This document shows, one piece after another, positions 24,658-34,173 of a stretch of DNA of 45,109 nucleotides. Made by a program: the position numbers and the translations under genes. The notes beneath the pieces are model-generated. The model saw nothing but the letters and a program-made list of their open reading frames with translations. It searched no databases and was not told the DNA's origin. This DNA is from Candidatus Nitrosocaldus sp. (GTDB lineage Archaea > Thermoproteota > Nitrososphaeria > Nitrososphaerales > Nitrosocaldaceae). Position 1 is the stretch's first letter. Every line of letters begins with the position of its first letter. Where the stretch lies: contig JANWZS010000014.1 in the NCBI GenBank assembly GCA_025054855.1, forward strand, positions 1-45,109. Reading direction: 5' to 3'.

Positions 24658-26172
24658 TCATCTCTTGCTCATCTCCTCAAGTACCCCTCCTATCACATCT
24701 AGACCCCTGCTGAGTAGCCTCTCATCCTGCCCAGCGGATATCCTTATGAACCTCTCATAGCAGGAGCCGAACCCGCTACCTGGTGCCACTGCGACACCCC
24801 TCTCGAGCAGGGTATCGAATAGCCTGCTCATACTGCACTCTACATCTATCCTGGCGAAGACGTACATGGCTCCATCGGGTCTATGGAACGATACTGGCAT
24901 ACTCTCCATCCTTCTACATATCATATCCAATCTGGATCTAATGATCATGGCATTCCTCCCAACATCATCCATGCTGGATAGCGCTGCGAGTGCGGAGTAC
25001 TGTATGGGCTCAGCGACACACGTGAGCATCATGCTCTGCAGCCTACCCATCTCATCTATGATGGGCTTGGGTGCAGCAGCATACCCTACCCTGAAGCCCG
25101 TCATCGATGGGCCCTTTGAGAATGATGATACCATCACCATGTCATCACTACCATAGGAGAGGATGCTCCTGAACTCCTTGAATGCAAGATCGGCATAGAC
25201 CTCATCGCTCAGGAGCACCACGCCCCTCCTGCTCCTGGCAACATCCACTATGCTATCCAGCGTGTCCCTGCCTATGATCTTCCCAGTCGGGTTGTTGGGG
25301 TAGTTCAGTATGATCATCCTCGTGGAACCATTGAGCATGCCCTTCAACCGCCCAACATCCACATCCCATCCATCCTCAAGGTTGGTACTCAGCCTCCTCA
25401 CCCTCGCACCGATGAACTCTGCTATATCCGTGTATGCAGGCCATGCTGGTTCTATGATGACCACCTCATCCCCTGGCCTGAGCAGTGCAAGCATGGCAAG
25501 GTATATCGCAAACCTCCCCCCTGGGGTGACTATGACCTCATCCTTGGTTACGGATGCACCATACCTAGAGTTGAGCATCAATGCTATAGAAGACCTCAAC
25601 TCCTCTATGCCCTTGCTCTCAGTGTAATGGTACCTGCCTCTATCAAGGGCATCTATGAGCGAGTCCCTGACCCTGGATGGGATATGGAGCCTGGGCTCCC
25701 CTATCTCGAGGTGTATCATCTCCCTACCACTACGCTCAAGCATCCTAGCCTTCAGGAAGACATCGACTGGCCTTACCCTGGATGCGGAGCCATCGCCTGT
25801 AGGAGGAGCGATAGTTGCAGTGGCAGTGGTAGTGGTAGCAGCAGCAGTACCTTCCATCTCCTTACTCTTGCCCTCCCTTCCCCCTCCACCCTCACTGCTC
25901 ATCTCCTGCATGGCCATCTGAACCCTCGTTGACTCTGCGAATAACAGGTTTAGTATCCTGTTGACGAAGCTCCTATCGAGGGATAGGGCATCGCACATGC
26001 CCAGTATATGGCTCCTCAACTCCTCCTCGGCCCTGACATCCACTATACCCATACCATGCCTCATCTTCACACCGCCTATCCTCCTAGCCACCTCCAACCT
26101 CCTACCTAGAAGCCTCACCATATCCTCGGTAAGGTTCCTTATCTCCGCCCTGAGATCATCCAACTCGCTCAT
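24658..26172 (-). CDS. Chorismate mutase - class I aminotransferase fusion
   Basis: Residues about 1-90 are an AroQ-type chorismate mutase (LDDLRAEIRNLTEDMVRLLGRR, KMRHG, DVRAEEELRSHI). A Gly/Thr/Ala-rich linker of about 40 residues (TAAATTTTATATIAPP) follows. From about 135 it is a PLP aminotransferase of fold type I (YTESKGIEELR, NYPNNPTGK, SFSKGPSMTGFRVGY with the Schiff-base Lys, FIRISAGQDE). One polypeptide could make prephenate and transaminate prephenate, phenylpyruvate or hydroxyphenylpyruvate. ATG 26172 is chosen; GTG 26181 overlaps the aroC stop. It lies directly between aroC and tyrA. Confidence 0.9.
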   Translation of the reverse strand: MSELDDLRAEIRNLTEDMVRLLGRRLEVARRIGGVKMRHGMGIVDVRAEEELRSHILGMCDALSLDRSFVNRILNLLFAESTRVQMAMQEMSSEGGGGREGKSKEMEGTAAATTTTATATIAPPTGDGSASRVRPVDVFLKARMLERSGREMIHLEIGEPRLHIPSRVRDSLIDALDRGRYHYTESKGIEELRSSIALMLNSRYGASVTKDEVIVTPGGRFAIYLAMLALLRPGDEVVIIEPAWPAYTDIAEFIGARVRRLSTNLEDGWDVDVGRLKGMLNGSTRMIILNYPNNPTGKIIGRDTLDSIVDVARSRRGVVLLSDEVYADLAFKEFRSILSYGSDDMVMVSSFSKGPSMTGFRVGYAAAPKPIIDEMGRLQSMMLTCVAEPIQYSALAALSSMDDVGRNAMIIRSRLDMICRRMESMPVSFHRPDGAMYVFARIDVECSMSRLFDTLLERGVAVAPGSGFGSCYERFIRISAGQDERLLSRGLDVIGGVLEEMSKR

Positions 26173-26177
26173 GCTGA

Positions 26178-27287
26178 TCACTCTCCACGCCTAAGCACTG
26201 GAGGTATCATACCAGCCCTTATCGCATGGTCGGCAAGTATGAGAGCGACCATGGCCTCTACAACTGGCACTGCTCTGGGCACCACACATGGATCGTGCCT
26301 GCCTGCAACTACGATCTCTGCACTCTCCATACTCTCCATATCCACAGTGCGCTGGGCCTTGGCTATGGATGATGCTGGCTTGAACGCAACCCTGAGCAGT
26401 AGGGGCATGCCGTTGCTCAACCCCCCGAGTATCCCACCAGCGTTGTTTGTAACGGTGACTATCTTCTTACCATCCTCTATGGCATAGGGATCGTTGTTCT
26501 CAGAGCCCCTGAGCCTCGAGCCCTGGAAGCCAGAGCCGAACTCCACACCCTTGACTGCTGGTATCGAGAAGAGTGCCCTGCTCAGATCTGACTCTAGAGC
26601 ACCGAATATAGGCTCCCCCAGCCCTACGGGCATGTTCAGTGCTATGCACTCAACCACACCGCCCAGCGAGTCGCCATCATGCCTGGCCTTGACTATCGCC
26701 TCCCTCATGAGTCCTGCAGCGCTCGAGTCTGGGCACCTGACATCGTTGCTGTACCTCCTCCTCTTCTCCTCTATGGATAGGCTAGGGTTCATCCTTATGC
26801 CCCCTATCTCTAGAGTGTATGCTATGATCTCTATCCCAAGGGTGTATGCGAGTAGCCTCTCCGCAACCGCCCCAGCCATGACGAATGCTGCGGTCAATCG
26901 CCCAGAGAACCTGCCCCCTCCCCTGTAGTCGTTGAAGCCAGAGTACTTCACATACGCTGGATAGTCAGCATGCCCTGGTCTGGGCTTGAGCCTCAACTGC
27001 TCATACGCCCTAGAGTCCTGATCCCTGTTCCAGATCAGCATGCATATTGGCGCACCAGTTGTATAGCCATTGAATAGCCCAGAGAGTATCTCAACCCTGT
27101 CCTCCTCCCTCCTTTGAGTAGTGACTATGGACTGGCCTGGCCTCCTGAGATCGAGTTTATGTTGTATATAATCCTCGCTCAAGGGGAGGCCAGCAGGGCA
27201 TCCATCCACTACAACCCCTACGCATCTACCATGGCTCTCCCCGAATGTTATCATCATGAAACGCTCCCCTAGTATATTACCAAGCAT
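26178..27287 (-). CDS. aroC: Chorismate synthase
   Basis: FMN-dependent conversion of EPSP to chorismate. N-terminal signature MLGNILGERFMMITFGESHG, then DLRRPGQS, RRREEDRVEILSG-like region, GHADYPAYVKYSGFNDYRGG and FSGRLTA. At 369 aa it matches the family. The frame extends to 27377, but homology starts at ATG 27287, which is 26 bp from an ATATAT box (27311-27316). Probably leads its own transcript with the CM-AT and tyrA genes. Confidence 0.96.
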   Translation of the reverse strand: MLGNILGERFMMITFGESHGRCVGVVVDGCPAGLPLSEDYIQHKLDLRRPGQSIVTTQRREEDRVEILSGLFNGYTTGAPICMLIWNRDQDSRAYEQLRLKPRPGHADYPAYVKYSGFNDYRGGGRFSGRLTAAFVMAGAVAERLLAYTLGIEIIAYTLEIGGIRMNPSLSIEEKRRRYSNDVRCPDSSAAGLMREAIVKARHDGDSLGGVVECIALNMPVGLGEPIFGALESDLSRALFSIPAVKGVEFGSGFQGSRLRGSENNDPYAIEDGKKIVTVTNNAGGILGGLSNGMPLLLRVAFKPASSIAKAQRTVDMESMESAEIVVAGRHDPCVVPRAVPVVEAMVALILADHAIRAGMIPPVLRRGE

Positions 27288-27310
27288 ATGCAAGGCATAC
27301 CGATACAGAC

Positions 27311-27316
27311 ATATAT
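27311..27316 (-). promoter_or_regulatory. Promoter element for aroC
   Basis: ATATAT, 26 bp from ATG 27287, with the palindrome CTTTTAAAG just upstream (27317-27325). The methyltransferase promoter (TTTAAAA, 27355-27361) lies 40 bp away facing the other way. Confidence 0.5.
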
Positions 27317-27383
27317 CTTTTAAAGCTAACCCATCGATCAGTTTCATATCTACATTTAAAAGTGGTATGAGCGACACAGGGGT

Positions 27384-28142
27384 ATGCTCAGGTGCAGATC
27401 AGGGCGTATGTTGAGGATAGATGATGATCATCTCATAGTATTCGATGACTTTCGCAACGTTGAACTGGATGAGAAGGCTGACCTGATATTTGCAGATCCA
27501 CCATTCGGTATAGAGTTCAAGGCGAACATGGCAACGTACAACAGGAGCCCAGATGCACTCTCGTACGTTGAGGTTCCAAGCAGGGAGTATCCAGGGTTCA
27601 TAAGGGAACTCGTAGGATGGTGCTACAGGAGCCTGAAGGATGATGGTAGCATGTGGCTTGTCTCAGGGTGGAACAACCTGAGGCATGTTCTGGATGCTGT
27701 TGAGGATGCAGGGTTCGTACAGTTGAACCATGTCATATGGAAGTACCAGTTCGGTGTATTCACACGCAGAAGGTTCGTCACATCCCACTACCATCTGCTA
27801 CTCCTTGTCAAGGATGCAGATAGGTACACATTCAACAAGCCAGAGCACTACGCTGAGGATGTCTGGATAATAAAGAGGCCATACCAGCACGGCGAGGCCA
27901 CTGCTGGCAATGAACTCCCAGATGAACTGGTCGAGAGGTGCATATACGCATCTTCCAACGAGCGTGATCTCGTGCTGGACCCAGTGCTCGGCTCTGGCAC
28001 GACCATGAGGGTATGCATGAGGATGGGCAGGAGGTGTTTAGGCATTGAGATCAACCCTGCACTGGAGAAGAGGATCAGGAGGAAGTTGGGGCTCTACGAT
28101 GCCGTGGATGAAAATATGGGTTTGCATGGCGTAAACCGCTAG
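27384..28142 (+). CDS. Solitary DNA N4/N6 amino-methyltransferase, beta-type order
   Basis: 252 residues. Motif IV DLIFADPPFG at residues about 34-42 precedes the SAM-binding motif I (LDPVLGSGTTMR, about 195-206), the beta-class order of N6-adenine/N4-cytosine DNA methyltransferases. There is no adjacent restriction enzyme or specificity gene, so it is an orphan. The recognition site cannot be read. ATG 27384 is 26 bp after TTTAAAA; ATG 27408 is an alternative. It is the only plus-strand gene within the aromatic cluster and ends 4 bp from the aroA stop. Confidence 0.85.
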   Translation: MLRCRSGRMLRIDDDHLIVFDDFRNVELDEKADLIFADPPFGIEFKANMATYNRSPDALSYVEVPSREYPGFIRELVGWCYRSLKDDGSMWLVSGWNNLRHVLDAVEDAGFVQLNHVIWKYQFGVFTRRRFVTSHYHLLLLVKDADRYTFNKPEHYAEDVWIIKRPYQHGEATAGNELPDELVERCIYASSNERDLVLDPVLGSGTTMRVCMRMGRRCLGIEINPALEKRIRRKLGLYDAVDENMGLHGVNR

Positions 28143-28146
28143 TCTC

Positions 28147-29487
28147 CTACTGGTCGAGCACTCTAACACCTGCGCCCAGAGCCATAAGATCATCAAGGAA
28201 TGATGGATAGGATACATCTACACTGCTGAGCCCTCTAACTACAGAGCGCTCAGTGAGGAGGGAGGCTATGCAGAGCACCATGAAGAGCCTGTGGTCATCG
28301 TAGGACTCTAGCATAGCATCCCTCACGGTCTCAGGGGGGGTTATTATTAGCCCATCATCCAACTCCTTTACCACCGCACCCAACTTGATCAACTCCCTAG
28401 CAAGGTTAGCTATCCTATCGGTCTCCTTGAACCTCGCATGTGCTACACCTGTTATCTCAACCCTCCCCTTGCACTTCAATGCCAGCACTGCAACCACGGG
28501 GAGCAGGTCAGGGCTCTCACCGAGGTTGAATGATCCACCATCCAGCCTGCTCTCCTCAACATGCACAGTCCCTCTCCCTGCATCGACATGTATGCTTGCG
28601 CCCATCTCCCTGAGTATATCGACTATCCTCGAGTCTGCCTGTGGCAGTGTGAAGTCTAGACCCTCTACGGTGACTCGCCCAGCTAGGGCCCCAGCAGCAA
28701 GCATTATAGCAGCGCTTGAAAAGTCCCCCGGCACGGTGAAGTATGCATGCCTGTACTGCTGCCTTGGTATGCTGTAGTATCTATAGTCATCGTTCTCCAC
28801 CTCTGCCGAGAATACCCTCATGACCGCTAGCGTAGAGTCTATGTATGGTCTAGATACCTGCTCCCCTAACACCCTCACGCTGACATCCCTCCTTGCATAC
28901 ACAGATGGTATGAGCAGTGCGGAGATGAACTGGCTGGAGATGCTACCAGTTATCCTTGCGTCTCCTCCCTCTATACCACACCCGTTGACCAGCAGTGGAG
29001 GGGTACCAGATGCAAGAGACCTGCACTCTACTCCGAGCTGCCTCAGAGCATCCAGCAGGGGTTGCATGGGCCTCCTGTTCAGGCTAGAGTCGCCATAGAG
29101 CATGGTGTTACCCTCCTTGACCAGTGCTGATACTGCTGTGAGCATCCGTATGGTCGTGCCAGAGTTCTCCGCATCTATCTCCCTATAGCCAAGGGTGAAC
29201 CCCCTTCTACCATGAACTATGAGCATCCTACCAGTATAGCCTCCTCCATCCTTCCCTTCATCCCCCTCGCCCTCAACACTCTCTATGTAAGAGCCGAGTA
29301 CCCTGCACCCGTGTATGGTAGCCCTGGTATCCCTGGCGAGTAGCGCATTCCTAACTACCGATGGCTTGCCATCATCCACCAGCGAGGCTATAACCACTGC
29401 CCTGTGCGTATAGCTCTTGCTTGGCGGGCATCTCACCCTCCCATCCACCCTTGAACGCCTAACCTCAACACTATCCCCCAACCCCAA
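28147..29487 (-). CDS. aroA: 3-phosphoshikimate 1-carboxyvinyltransferase (EPSP synthase)
   Basis: Transfers enolpyruvyl from PEP to shikimate 3-phosphate. Seen: CPPSKSYTHRA (PEP-binding Lys/Ser region), DAENSGTTIRML, NRRPMQPLLDALRQLG, TGSISSQFISALL, GDFSSAAIML and the late RFKETDRIA. A Gly/Glu/Asp/Lys insert (GEGDEGKDGGG) is near residue 70. No ATG exists at the 5' end. The frame starts at TTG 29487 (or 29481), overlapping the shikimate kinase stop by about 17 bp and implying translational coupling. Confidence 0.95.
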   Translation of the reverse strand: MGLGDSVEVRRSRVDGRVRCPPSKSYTHRAVVIASLVDDGKPSVVRNALLARDTRATIHGCRVLGSYIESVEGEGDEGKDGGGYTGRMLIVHGRRGFTLGYREIDAENSGTTIRMLTAVSALVKEGNTMLYGDSSLNRRPMQPLLDALRQLGVECRSLASGTPPLLVNGCGIEGGDARITGSISSQFISALLIPSVYARRDVSVRVLGEQVSRPYIDSTLAVMRVFSAEVENDDYRYYSIPRQQYRHAYFTVPGDFSSAAIMLAAGALAGRVTVEGLDFTLPQADSRIVDILREMGASIHVDAGRGTVHVEESRLDGGSFNLGESPDLLPVVAVLALKCKGRVEITGVAHARFKETDRIANLARELIKLGAVVKELDDGLIITPPETVRDAMLESYDDHRLFMVLCIASLLTERSVVRGLSSVDVSYPSFLDDLMALGAGVRVLDQ

Positions 29488-30382
29488 CCATGCTCACCCT
29501 CGCCTTCTCATTACTAGCCCTGCTCCTTATAACCTCTCCGTAGTTCTGCCATGTGCATGCCAGATCCCTGGCCTTGCTCTCACTATCCGTTATGGCTGTA
29601 ACTGCAGGGCCATTACCGCTTATCCCTGCTGCCAGCACACCATGCTCAAGCGCATCCATGACGAGATGGTATGGGATGGAGAGCAGGGATGATACCAGCA
29701 CACCATTGAGTACCATGGCATCCCAGTACCTCCCCTCCTCCGCAAGCCTCACGGCATGGTTGAAGTGCTCCACCATCAGAGGCTGCCTCAGCCTCATGGG
29801 ATCGCTCCTCCTTATGCCCATGGGGAGGAGTATGATGACATGCATATCCTCACTTACCCTCTCATGCCTGATTATCCTCCTGGCATAGTTATCAGTAACG
29901 AATACACCACCAAAGTAGCATGCGCATGCATCATCGAACGCACCAGTTATGCTAACTCTGCTCTCTATGGATGCTGATACCGCAGCATCTATGACGTGTA
30001 GATCTGTAGGGGTTATCCCATGGCTATCCAGCTCATCATGGCCATGGTGGTTGGCTAGCCTGTAAAGTGCCAGTGCTATGGCATTGGATACAGCGCTAGA
30101 GCTCTTGAGGCCATAGCCCATAGGTATCCTTGACCTTATCTCAACCGTTATATCCTTGCTACTGAGCATCTCATCTGGCATGACATGCCTTGCTATGCTG
30201 CGTATGAACTCTGCATCCCCAGTGTTAGACTCTATCCTACCGCTACCATCGCTCATACCAACGGTTACATTGACACCCAGCCCTATGCCTAGTGTGGAAC
30301 CCTTACCAGTAGGTATAGCATTAACTATCGATATGGCGCCATGCATGCTCACCGTGGCGAACAACCCTCTGGGACTGCCCAT
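29471..30382 (-). CDS. aroK: Archaeal shikimate kinase (GHMP family)
   Basis: Phosphorylates shikimate with ATP. This is the archaeal GHMP-superfamily type, not the bacterial AroK/AroL P-loop type. Seen: AISIVNAIPTGKGSTLGI near the N-terminus, the ATP loop PMGYGLKSSSAVSNAIALA (about 92-110), and the C-terminal GISGNGPAVTAI motif. 303 aa. It sits between aroE and aroA in operon order. Expressed downstream of aroE with 6 bp between them. Confidence 0.93.
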   Translation of the reverse strand: MGSPRGLFATVSMHGAISIVNAIPTGKGSTLGIGLGVNVTVGMSDGSGRIESNTGDAEFIRSIARHVMPDEMLSSKDITVEIRSRIPMGYGLKSSSAVSNAIALALYRLANHHGHDELDSHGITPTDLHVIDAAVSASIESRVSITGAFDDACACYFGGVFVTDNYARRIIRHERVSEDMHVIILLPMGIRRSDPMRLRQPLMVEHFNHAVRLAEEGRYWDAMVLNGVLVSSLLSIPYHLVMDALEHGVLAAGISGNGPAVTAITDSESKARDLACTWQNYGEVIRSRASNEKARVSMVGVGG

Positions 30383-30388
30383 ACGAAT

Positions 30389-31288
30389 TCACCCGAGCAT
30401 GCTGAGCACCGCCCTGCTCATGACATCCCTGGGCGCATCTATACCAAGCCAGATACCCAGTGCTCTGGCACCCTGCTCAACGAGCATCTCATACCCATAG
30501 ACCACTGTAGCCCTGGCCTTGAGCGCATTCCTTATGAGCCGAGTCTCCATGGGCCTATACACCAGGTCATAGACTATGCTCCCACCATCTATATCGCTGC
30601 TATCCAGCACGCTCGTATCCTCGTAGCCATGCATGCCTAGAGGCGTGGCATTGACTATGAGGTCGCATCCCCTAGAGTATGCACCTGCATCGTTCAGCCT
30701 AACCACCTTGCAGTCTATACCAGCATCCCTTGCCATCTCATATAGTATCCTAACCTTCTCATCCTCAACCCTACTGGCTATGATGACCTCACCAACACGC
30801 TCGTCTATGAGTGCTACAAGAACTGCCCTGGCAGCACCACCAGCACCCATGATCATCGCACTCCTCCCCCTGAGTATCACACCCCTCCTCCTCAGGGGCT
30901 GGATGAAGCCATGCACATCGGTGTTGTAGCCCTTCATCCTCGAGCCATCCACCTTGACTGTATTGACAGCATTGACCCTTCTGCATATGGGGTCGAGATC
31001 ATCCAGCATGCCCATTATCCTTATCTTGTGCGGTATGGTCACACTGAAGCCGTATGCCCTCTCTCTCAGCATCTCTACAGCAGTGCTCAACTCATCCTCC
31101 CTGACCCTGATGGCAACGTACCTGTAACCTAGACCCAGGGCGGAGAAGACGGCGTTATGCATTGCTGGGGATAGAGAGTGCTCTATGGGGTCTCCGATGA
31201 CACAGAACATCCTCTCACCTCTACCGCTACCATCATCATCATTATTATTATCATCGTCTACTCTTACCATAGCAAACATCACATCCAT
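30389..31288 (-). CDS. aroE: Shikimate dehydrogenase
   Basis: NADPH-dependent reduction of 3-dehydroshikimate. Seen: VIGDPIEHSLSPAMHNAVF (substrate Ser pair), FSVTIPHKIRIM with the catalytic Lys, NAVNTVKVDG, GYNTDVHGF, MGAGGAARAVL and NATPLGMHG. The N-terminal DDDNNNDDDGSGRG run precedes the first strand and looks like simple-sequence expansion. GTG 31297 and ATGs at 31288, 31279 and 31270 are candidates. 31288 is chosen. Confidence 0.94.
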   Translation of the reverse strand: MDVMFAMVRVDDDNNNDDDGSGRGERMFCVIGDPIEHSLSPAMHNAVFSALGLGYRYVAIRVREDELSTAVEMLRERAYGFSVTIPHKIRIMGMLDDLDPICRRVNAVNTVKVDGSRMKGYNTDVHGFIQPLRRRGVILRGRSAMIMGAGGAARAVLVALIDERVGEVIIASRVEDEKVRILYEMARDAGIDCKVVRLNDAGAYSRGCDLIVNATPLGMHGYEDTSVLDSSDIDGGSIVYDLVYRPMETRLIRNALKARATVVYGYEMLVEQGARALGIWLGIDAPRDVMSRAVLSMLG

Positions 31289-31373
31289 AGCATTCACGCA
31301 TATCGGCTACAGGAAGCCTGAACATGATCATCATCGCTATCACTATCACTCTCACCATCACTATACCCATCTC

Positions 31374-32156
31374 TCATACATGCCCATGGAGCACAGACCC
31401 TATCACCCCTGCCACCATATCTATGGTACATCTATCGCCCCTTATACCTTTGGCACTGCTGCATCTCCTGTGCAGTGCATCGTACACTGCCCTCATCTGC
31501 CTCAACGTGAGCTGTGATGGTGCTAGGGGCTCATCCAGGGCAGCGTAGGTGAATGGTGCGCCGAGCAGTGTGCATAGAACCCTAGATGCCAGTCCATGCT
31601 CGCCCATGCAGAACGCTACCAGCCTCACACCACTACTACCTATCTTATCGTAGAGGGAGAGTATGCTCTCATTGTCATCTATACTCTTGGCCATGGTGAC
31701 CATCTTCACACTGCTGCTGTATTCTAGCATATCATGCATGATCCCAGCGAGGTCATCCCTGCTAGGTGTGCGGTTGAAGTCATGGTACGATACGAGTAGA
31801 TCACAGTCTAGTGCTCTCAGATGATCGTACAACTCCTCGCCATGATCACCAGTGAGGGTGCTGTACTCAACATCGAGCAGCATGGGTCTGAACGAGGCTA
31901 ATCTCTTCAAGATGATCAGCCTCTCAGCCTCACTCCCATCGAATACACCACCCTCACCCCTACTCCTGCACGTGAATACCATCCTATCCCTATGCTCCAT
32001 CACAGCATCGAGCATATCGCCTAGGGAGTTGATGCTGGAGTAGTCGAACCTCACCTCAACGATATCTGAGCCCTCGCTGAATGCCCTTGCTATATCCATG
32101 GCAAGACGCCTGCGATCTCTTGCCGGTACGCTCGTGCATATCTTACCCATGATCAT
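31374..32156 (-). CDS. aroD: 3-dehydroquinate dehydratase, type I
   Basis: Schiff-base dehydratase. Seen: DIVEVRFDYSS (EVRxD/E substrate Arg), the VFTCRSRGEGG strand-loop, YHDFNRTP, VKMVTMAKS containing the Schiff-base Lys, and FCMGEHGLASRV. 260 aa. ATG 32156 (ATG 32150 two codons later). It lies between the DHQ synthase and aroE genes. Confidence 0.95.
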   Translation of the reverse strand: MIMGKICTSVPARDRRRLAMDIARAFSEGSDIVEVRFDYSSINSLGDMLDAVMEHRDRMVFTCRSRGEGGVFDGSEAERLIILKRLASFRPMLLDVEYSTLTGDHGEELYDHLRALDCDLLVSYHDFNRTPSRDDLAGIMHDMLEYSSSVKMVTMAKSIDDNESILSLYDKIGSSGVRLVAFCMGEHGLASRVLCTLLGAPFTYAALDEPLAPSQLTLRQMRAVYDALHRRCSSAKGIRGDRCTIDMVAGVIGSVLHGHV

Positions 32157-32171
32157 TACATCAGTCTCCTG

Positions 32172-32230
32172 ATTATGGTGATGGTGAGGGCGATGAGAGG
32201 GCTGATGGTGATGGTGATGGTGATGGTGAT
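32172..32230. repeat. (GGTGAT)n hexanucleotide run
   Basis: Six or so TGGTGA units between the aroD start and the stop of the DHQ synthase gene. It is non-coding. Confidence 0.85.
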
Positions 32231-32234
32231 CTGC

Positions 32235-33365
32235 TCACTTCTCAAGTATGAACTCATCTACCTCTATGCCGAAGTGCCTCCCCCTGCTACCCTTTGCATA
32301 TACTAGCACCTCATCCCCTGCCTTGAGATCTGTAACAGATACAAGCCTCCCATCCCTGCCCATGAACCTTATCGTCTCTGCATTCTGTACTATTATGCTA
32401 CCCTCCTCCCTTGCACCATCAACCTCTATATCTGCTCTCACTAGCCTCATAGGTCTAGTCTCTATCTTGACCCTTCCTACGATGGCATCCCTGGCCTTCC
32501 CATCACTGCTCACTATAAGCACCTCATCCCCTGCCTCAAGCTCTGCAAGGTACTTGGTCCTGCCATCTGGCATGAGCGTGTAGCAGTGCACTGCCCCAGC
32601 GTTCACCCTGAATGGTCTAGGGGATGTGAACTCCGACCCTATAGCCTCATTGTGCATGAGGAACATGAAGTTTGCCCTGCTGCCTATCAGCATACCCTCC
32701 CCAACCTTGAGCATGGATGCTGTATCAACACATACCCTCTCGCCTACGCCAGAGTCCCTGACCTCCCTGACCACGGCATACCCCAACCTGAACTCCTTGC
32801 TCTGCATGTACACAAGGCTCTGCCTCACACCAGCCATATCCGAGGCCTCGAGGATGACCCCATCGACCCCTACCTGGAGCACGTTGAAGAGCGTTCTGAC
32901 CTCGCCAGCGTCCCTTGCATACGCAAGTATCTTCGTATTCATGCCCTGCAGCATCGCTATTATATTCTCTAGCGGTATTATCTTCCAGTCATCCGCATCA
33001 ACGAGCACAAAGTCTGCACCTTGCCTAGCGGCATCAACTATTAGGCTCTCATCACTCTTACCCTTCACCCTAACGAGCAGACCAGCGCTCCTACCACCAT
33101 CCTTCACCCTCCTGAGTTCATCCATGCTCGAGCATACATGCATATCAGCAGCATCGCTCCCATGTACAGTGATCAGGCCATCGAGTAGGTGGGATGGTAG
33201 CGATGATGGGTCTATGTAGATATACCTTATACCCTCCTCCTTGAGTTGTGATAGCAGTGACTCTATGCTATGCTTGGAGCCTACGGGCTTGACTATGAGC
33301 ATCCTCCTCATCCTGCTACCCTCCATGGCAGTCCCAGCAGCACTAGACCTGCTAACCTCAGCCAT
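32235..33365 (-). CDS. aroB': 3-dehydroquinate synthase II (archaeal, AroB')
   Basis: The archaeal route makes 3-dehydroquinate by oxidative deamination and cyclisation of ADH, the product of AroA'. Seen: FVLVDADDWKIIPLENIIA, LQVGVDGVILEASDM, CVDTASMLKVGEGMLIGS, FRVNAGAVHCYTLMPDGRT and two repeated KAGDEVL(I/V) modules. 376 aa, though the first ~20 residues are probably not conserved (an ATG at 33311 gives MRRMLIVKP). It overlaps the 3' end of the ADH synthase gene by 8 bp, so they are co-transcribed. Confidence 0.94.
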   Translation of the reverse strand: MAEVSRSSAAGTAMEGSRMRRMLIVKPVGSKHSIESLLSQLKEEGIRYIYIDPSSLPSHLLDGLITVHGSDAADMHVCSSMDELRRVKDGGRSAGLLVRVKGKSDESLIVDAARQGADFVLVDADDWKIIPLENIIAMLQGMNTKILAYARDAGEVRTLFNVLQVGVDGVILEASDMAGVRQSLVYMQSKEFRLGYAVVREVRDSGVGERVCVDTASMLKVGEGMLIGSRANFMFLMHNEAIGSEFTSPRPFRVNAGAVHCYTLMPDGRTKYLAELEAGDEVLIVSSDGKARDAIVGRVKIETRPMRLVRADIEVDGAREEGSIIVQNAETIRFMGRDGRLVSVTDLKAGDEVLVYAKGSRGRHFGIEVDEFILEK

Positions 33366-34152
33366 CCCCCCTTCTCACCTCCCTCAGAGCCTCCTTCACG
33401 CTTGCATCATCGAATATTATGCTTGCTAGAGCCCTTATCATCGCTTGGGGACTCTTATGCTGGAATATGTTCCTCCCGAACGTCACGCCTATGGCCCCAG
33501 CCTCCATAGCACCCTTGGTCATCTCGAGTACCTCCTCATCGCTGCTAGCCTTGGGCCCCCCTGCTATCACTATGGGTACGGGGCATCCCTTCACCACACG
33601 CCTGAAGCTGTCAGGGTCCCCAGTGTATACAGTCTTAACTATATCTGCACCAGCCTCTGCACCAACCCTGGCTGTATGCGCAACCACCTCTGGGTCGTGT
33701 GCATTCTTTATATTCTCGCCCCTAGGGTACATCATCGCCACGAATGGCATGCTCCATTCCATGCACTCACTTGCCACATGCCCAAGTTTGATGAGCATCT
33801 CAGGCTCCTCCTTGGAGCCTATGTTTATGTGCACGGATACACCGTCTGCCCCAAGCCTAACGGCATCCTCAACACTACCCATGAGTACCTTCCTGTTTGG
33901 TGCAGGGCCCAGGCTTGTGCTGCCCGAGAGGTGCACTATCACACCTACCCTGCTCGGCCTGGGCATGCTCTTGAGTATGCCCTTGTTCACAAGCACACTC
34001 GTCAATCCAGCATCCTCACACCTGTATATCATGCCATGGATATCATCTATCCCTGCTATGGGGCCCGAGGATATGCCATGGTCCATGGGGATGCAGAGCA
34101 TCTTCCCATCCCTGAGTATCCTGCTCAACCTAACCTCCCTCCCAGTGACCAT
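33358..34152 (-). CDS. aroA': 2-amino-3,7-dideoxy-D-threo-hept-6-ulosonate synthase (AroA')
   Basis: Fructose-bisphosphate-aldolase-like class I enzyme that starts the archaeal DAHP-independent shikimate entry. Seen: LCIPMDHGISSGP, GVIVHLSGSTSLGP, GVSVHINIGS, PFVAMMYPRG, ADIVKTVYTGD with the Schiff-base Lys, and GVTFGRNIFQH. 264 aa. It leads the operon: TTAAATA at 34174-34180 lies 25 bp before ATG 34152. Confidence 0.95.
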   Translation of the reverse strand: MVTGREVRLSRILRDGKMLCIPMDHGISSGPIAGIDDIHGMIYRCEDAGLTSVLVNKGILKSMPRPSRVGVIVHLSGSTSLGPAPNRKVLMGSVEDAVRLGADGVSVHINIGSKEEPEMLIKLGHVASECMEWSMPFVAMMYPRGENIKNAHDPEVVAHTARVGAEAGADIVKTVYTGDPDSFRRVVKGCPVPIVIAGGPKASSDEEVLEMTKGAMEAGAIGVTFGRNIFQHKSPQAMIRALASIIFDDASVKEALREVRRGDG

Positions 34153-34173
34153 AGGGAAGAGAGAAAATGAACC

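Noticed and set aside
27384-28142. Restriction-modification system around the DNA methyltransferase
   Set aside because: The flanks are biosynthetic genes on the other strand, and no nuclease or specificity subunit is adjacent.
33445-34170. 240-codon plus-strand frame opposite the ADH synthase gene
   Set aside because: It is a shadow of a strongly recognised enzyme, and its translation is low-complexity and His/Tyr-rich.
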